Positions 62,511-64,000 of a stretch of DNA of 64,000 nucleotides are shown piece after piece (the first letter of the stretch is position 1; each line of letters begins with the position of its first letter). Under the pieces are notes generated by a model that was not told where the DNA came from, searched no databases, and saw only the letters and a program-made list of their open reading frames with translations. The stretch lies in NCBI RefSeq assembly GCF_003605645.1, contig NZ_QVMU01000011.1, forward strand, positions 62,001 through 126,000. Reading direction: 5' to 3'. Made by a program: the position numbers and the translations under genes. The stretch comes from Vibrio sinensis (GTDB lineage: Bacteria > Pseudomonadota > Gammaproteobacteria > Enterobacterales > Vibrionaceae).

Positions 62511-63734
62511 TTATACTGCAGAATGCGTTCGCTTAGCCATATCAGGCAGTTCACCTTTAAGCCCCAACGCTCGTTTCATAATTTCATCTTTTGCTCCTGG
62601 AAGTTGACTAGCCAATGTCATACCAATCCCACGAAGCAATTTTTTCGCTGGGTTATTACCATCAAATAGATCACGAAACCCTTGCATTGCCGCTATCATT
62701 TTCGCCGCTTCTGCTTTACGCCAGCGTTCATAACTACGTAAATTTCGTTGCGTTCCGATGTCTTCCCCTTGTGTCCACAATGCTAGCACTTCTTGCGCTA
62801 AACTTGCCGCATCGAGCAAGCCAAGGTTCACACCTTGCCCCGCTAAAGGGTGAATGGTATGGGCAGCATCGCCAACTAAAGCAACCCGTTCGACAACAAA
62901 ATCTCGCGCATAGCGCATTTTCAATGGAAACGCGAAACGCTGACCTTGAACTGCGCACAACCCTAAACGTGCATCAAACTCTGCCGTCAATACCTTATTA
63001 AAGTCATCATCGCTCATATCGACTAAACGTTCTGCTCGATGAGGCTCAGTAGACCAAACTATCGAACTTAAATGGCTACCATGAACCGGTAAAAACGCCA
63101 GTGGACCTTGTGGCGTGAAAATTTGTCGAGCGATACGATCATGAGGCTCTGCCGTTTCGATATTAGCCACGATAGCACTATGCCCATAATCCCAATGTGT
63201 GAGTGGGATATTTTGATGCTGGCGAACCCAAGAGTTCGCACCATCTGCACCAACAACCAGCTTAGCCGTCAAAGCTTGCCCTGTATCTAAGGTAATCCAA
63301 GCTTCACTTTCACCTATCGCCATTGTGCTGCACTTAGCTGGCATATACAGAGTGACATTCGATTGTTGCTTTACAACATCCAGTAATGCCAACTGAATAA
63401 CACGATTTTCAACAATATGCCCTAGATCCGGCTGTGCTAATCGTTGTGCGTCAAATTCAATACGAGCAAAACTGTCTTGTTCCCAAACTTCCATTGCCAC
63501 ATAAGGAGCAGCTCGGCGTTGAACAATGCCTTGCCATGCTCCTAAGTTACGCAGCATCGTTTCGCTAGAGCGGCTCAGCGCTGAAACTCGAACATCTGGT
63601 AATTCAGACAATTCGTCTTGGGGAATATTCGCTTCGATAACCGCTATACGTAAATCGGAATCTTTGAATGCAGCCGCTAAAGCTAGGCCAACCATGCCTC
63701 CACCGACAATCGCGATATCAACGCTTTGCATCAT
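62511..63734 (-). CDS. ubiI: Ubiquinone C5-hydroxylase UbiI (VisC)
   Basis: A 407-residue FAD monooxygenase close to E. coli UbiI. N-terminal dinucleotide motif VDIAIVGGGMVGLALA, LGHIVENRVIQLALLD, WVRQHQNIPLTHWDYGHSAIVA as location, GADGANSW, and the second FAD motif ALVGDAAHTIHPLAGQGVNLG. C-terminal GFRDLFDGNNPAKKLLRGIGM matches UbiI strongly. It hydroxylates the ubiquinone ring at C5 with O2. Upstream on the same strand is ubiH, as in E. coli. Confidence 0.95.
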   Translation of the reverse strand: MMQSVDIAIVGGGMVGLALAAAFKDSDLRIAVIEANIPQDELSELPDVRVSALSRSSETMLRNLGAWQGIVQRRAAPYVAMEVWEQDSFARIEFDAQRLAQPDLGHIVENRVIQLALLDVVKQQSNVTLYMPAKCSTMAIGESEAWITLDTGQALTAKLVVGADGANSWVRQHQNIPLTHWDYGHSAIVANIETAEPHDRIARQIFTPQGPLAFLPVHGSHLSSIVWSTEPHRAERLVDMSDDDFNKVLTAEFDARLGLCAVQGQRFAFPLKMRYARDFVVERVALVGDAAHTIHPLAGQGVNLGLLDAASLAQEVLALWTQGEDIGTQRNLRSYERWRKAEAAKMIAAMQGFRDLFDGNNPAKKLLRGIGMTLASQLPGAKDEIMKRALGLKGELPDMAKRTHSAV

Positions 63735-63758
63735 GTCTATTTTTCCTTTTGTTAGTGG

Positions 63759-64000
63759 TTATCTCACCACTAAACCTAGAGTTCGTTGTAACAATGGCTG
63801 TTTGAGTACCGCGATATTATCCATCATTGCGAGACCAACATTACGGCCAATTTGTAAACTTAAATAATCATTCGAAAACAAATGAACCAGTGATGAGGTC
63901 AGTTCTATTGTAGAACGGCGATCCTCTTCACGACGCTGTTTGAAGCGCCTTAATACAGTATAACTACCAGGATCTGTTAATGACTGAGAAACTTCTTCCG
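63759..64000 (-). CDS. ubiH: Ubiquinone hydroxylase UbiH, C-terminal part (gene continues past window)
   Basis: The visible part is the last 79 residues of a UbiH/COQ6-type monooxygenase: YTVLRRFKQRREEDRRST, LTSSLVHLFSNDYLSLQIGRN and a C-terminal QRTLGLVVR, resembling the UbiH end rather than UbiI. UbiH hydroxylates C6 of the ring with O2. It lies 24 bp upstream of ubiI, so the pair is an operon. Confidence 0.85.
   Translation of the reverse strand, partial: EEVSQSLTDPGSYTVLRRFKQRREEDRRSTIELTSSLVHLFSNDYLSLQIGRNVGLAMMDNIAVLKQPLLQRTLGLVVR

Noticed and set aside
62511..64000. 6S RNA gene near ubiI/ubiH
   Set aside because: In related genomes ssrS lies near zapA beyond ubiH; nothing of that size and fold is visible inside the window.

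Overview
The window is a chromosomal segment of a gammaproteobacterium of the Vibrionaceae, most likely Vibrio. The evidence is gene content and order: rpsO-pnp-nlpI; a RocS-type GGDEF/EAL gene beside ubiU-ubiV; mtnN-cobD-btuF-yadS; thrL-thrABC; arcA; hldE-glnE; a stand-alone gspAB pair; eno-pyrG-mazG-relA-rlmD facing a BarA/VarS kinase; acpS-pdxJ-recO; era-rnc-lepB-lepA; rseCBA-rpoE facing nadB; and ygfX-sdhE facing ygfZ. It is dense, mostly housekeeping sequence. I see no prophage, transposase, integron, CRISPR array, tRNA or rRNA.

Layout. 1-5.1 kb: a truncated GNAT gene and ubiT read leftwards; rocS, ubiU and ubiV read rightwards (UbiT/U/V give oxygen-independent ubiquinone synthesis; RocS acts on cyclic-di-GMP). 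5.2-7.0 kb: a MATE efflux gene with its MarR regulator and two matching palindromes. 7.1-11.0 kb: nlpI, pnp and rpsO, with a pnp leader hairpin. 11.2-14.4 kb: mtnN, a CobD/CbiB-family gene, btuF and yadS. 14.4-19.3 kb: thrABC with a complete leader-peptide attenuator, including a 25-codon thrL. 19.6-22.0 kb: a small exported beta-rich protein, an RraA-fold protein, a DUF3293 gene and arcA with FNR- and ArcA-like sites. 22.1-33.4 kb: hldE, glnE, a chemoreceptor, a K+ channel, a CYTH/CHAD protein, a phosphate transporter with its DUF47 partner, and ygiM. 33.4-45.2 kb: gspB, gspA, cca, eno, pyrG, mazG, relA and rlmD. 45.4-48.2 kb: the hybrid kinase BarA/VarS. 48.2-57.5 kb: acpS-pdxJ-recO, era-rnc-lepB-lepA and the sigma-E operon. 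57.7-64.0 kb: nadB, ygfX-sdhE, ygfZ, a YbaK-type deacylase, a candidate small RNA, ytfK, ubiI and the end of ubiH.

Themes. Both oxygen-independent (ubiTUV) and oxygen-dependent (ubiI, ubiH) ubiquinone hydroxylation genes are present, as is arcA, whose kinase senses quinone redox state. Stress control is concentrated here: relA, ytfK, rpoE-rseABC, barA and rocS. Several start codons are placed downstream of the longest reading frame on the basis of ribosome-binding sites and family lengths; each case is explained in its entry.

I did not find a convincing new multi-gene system. The observations most worth checking are regulatory: the thr attenuator, the MarR palindromes, the arcA upstream region, a three-hairpin candidate small RNA before ytfK, and a hairpin element between mazG and relA.
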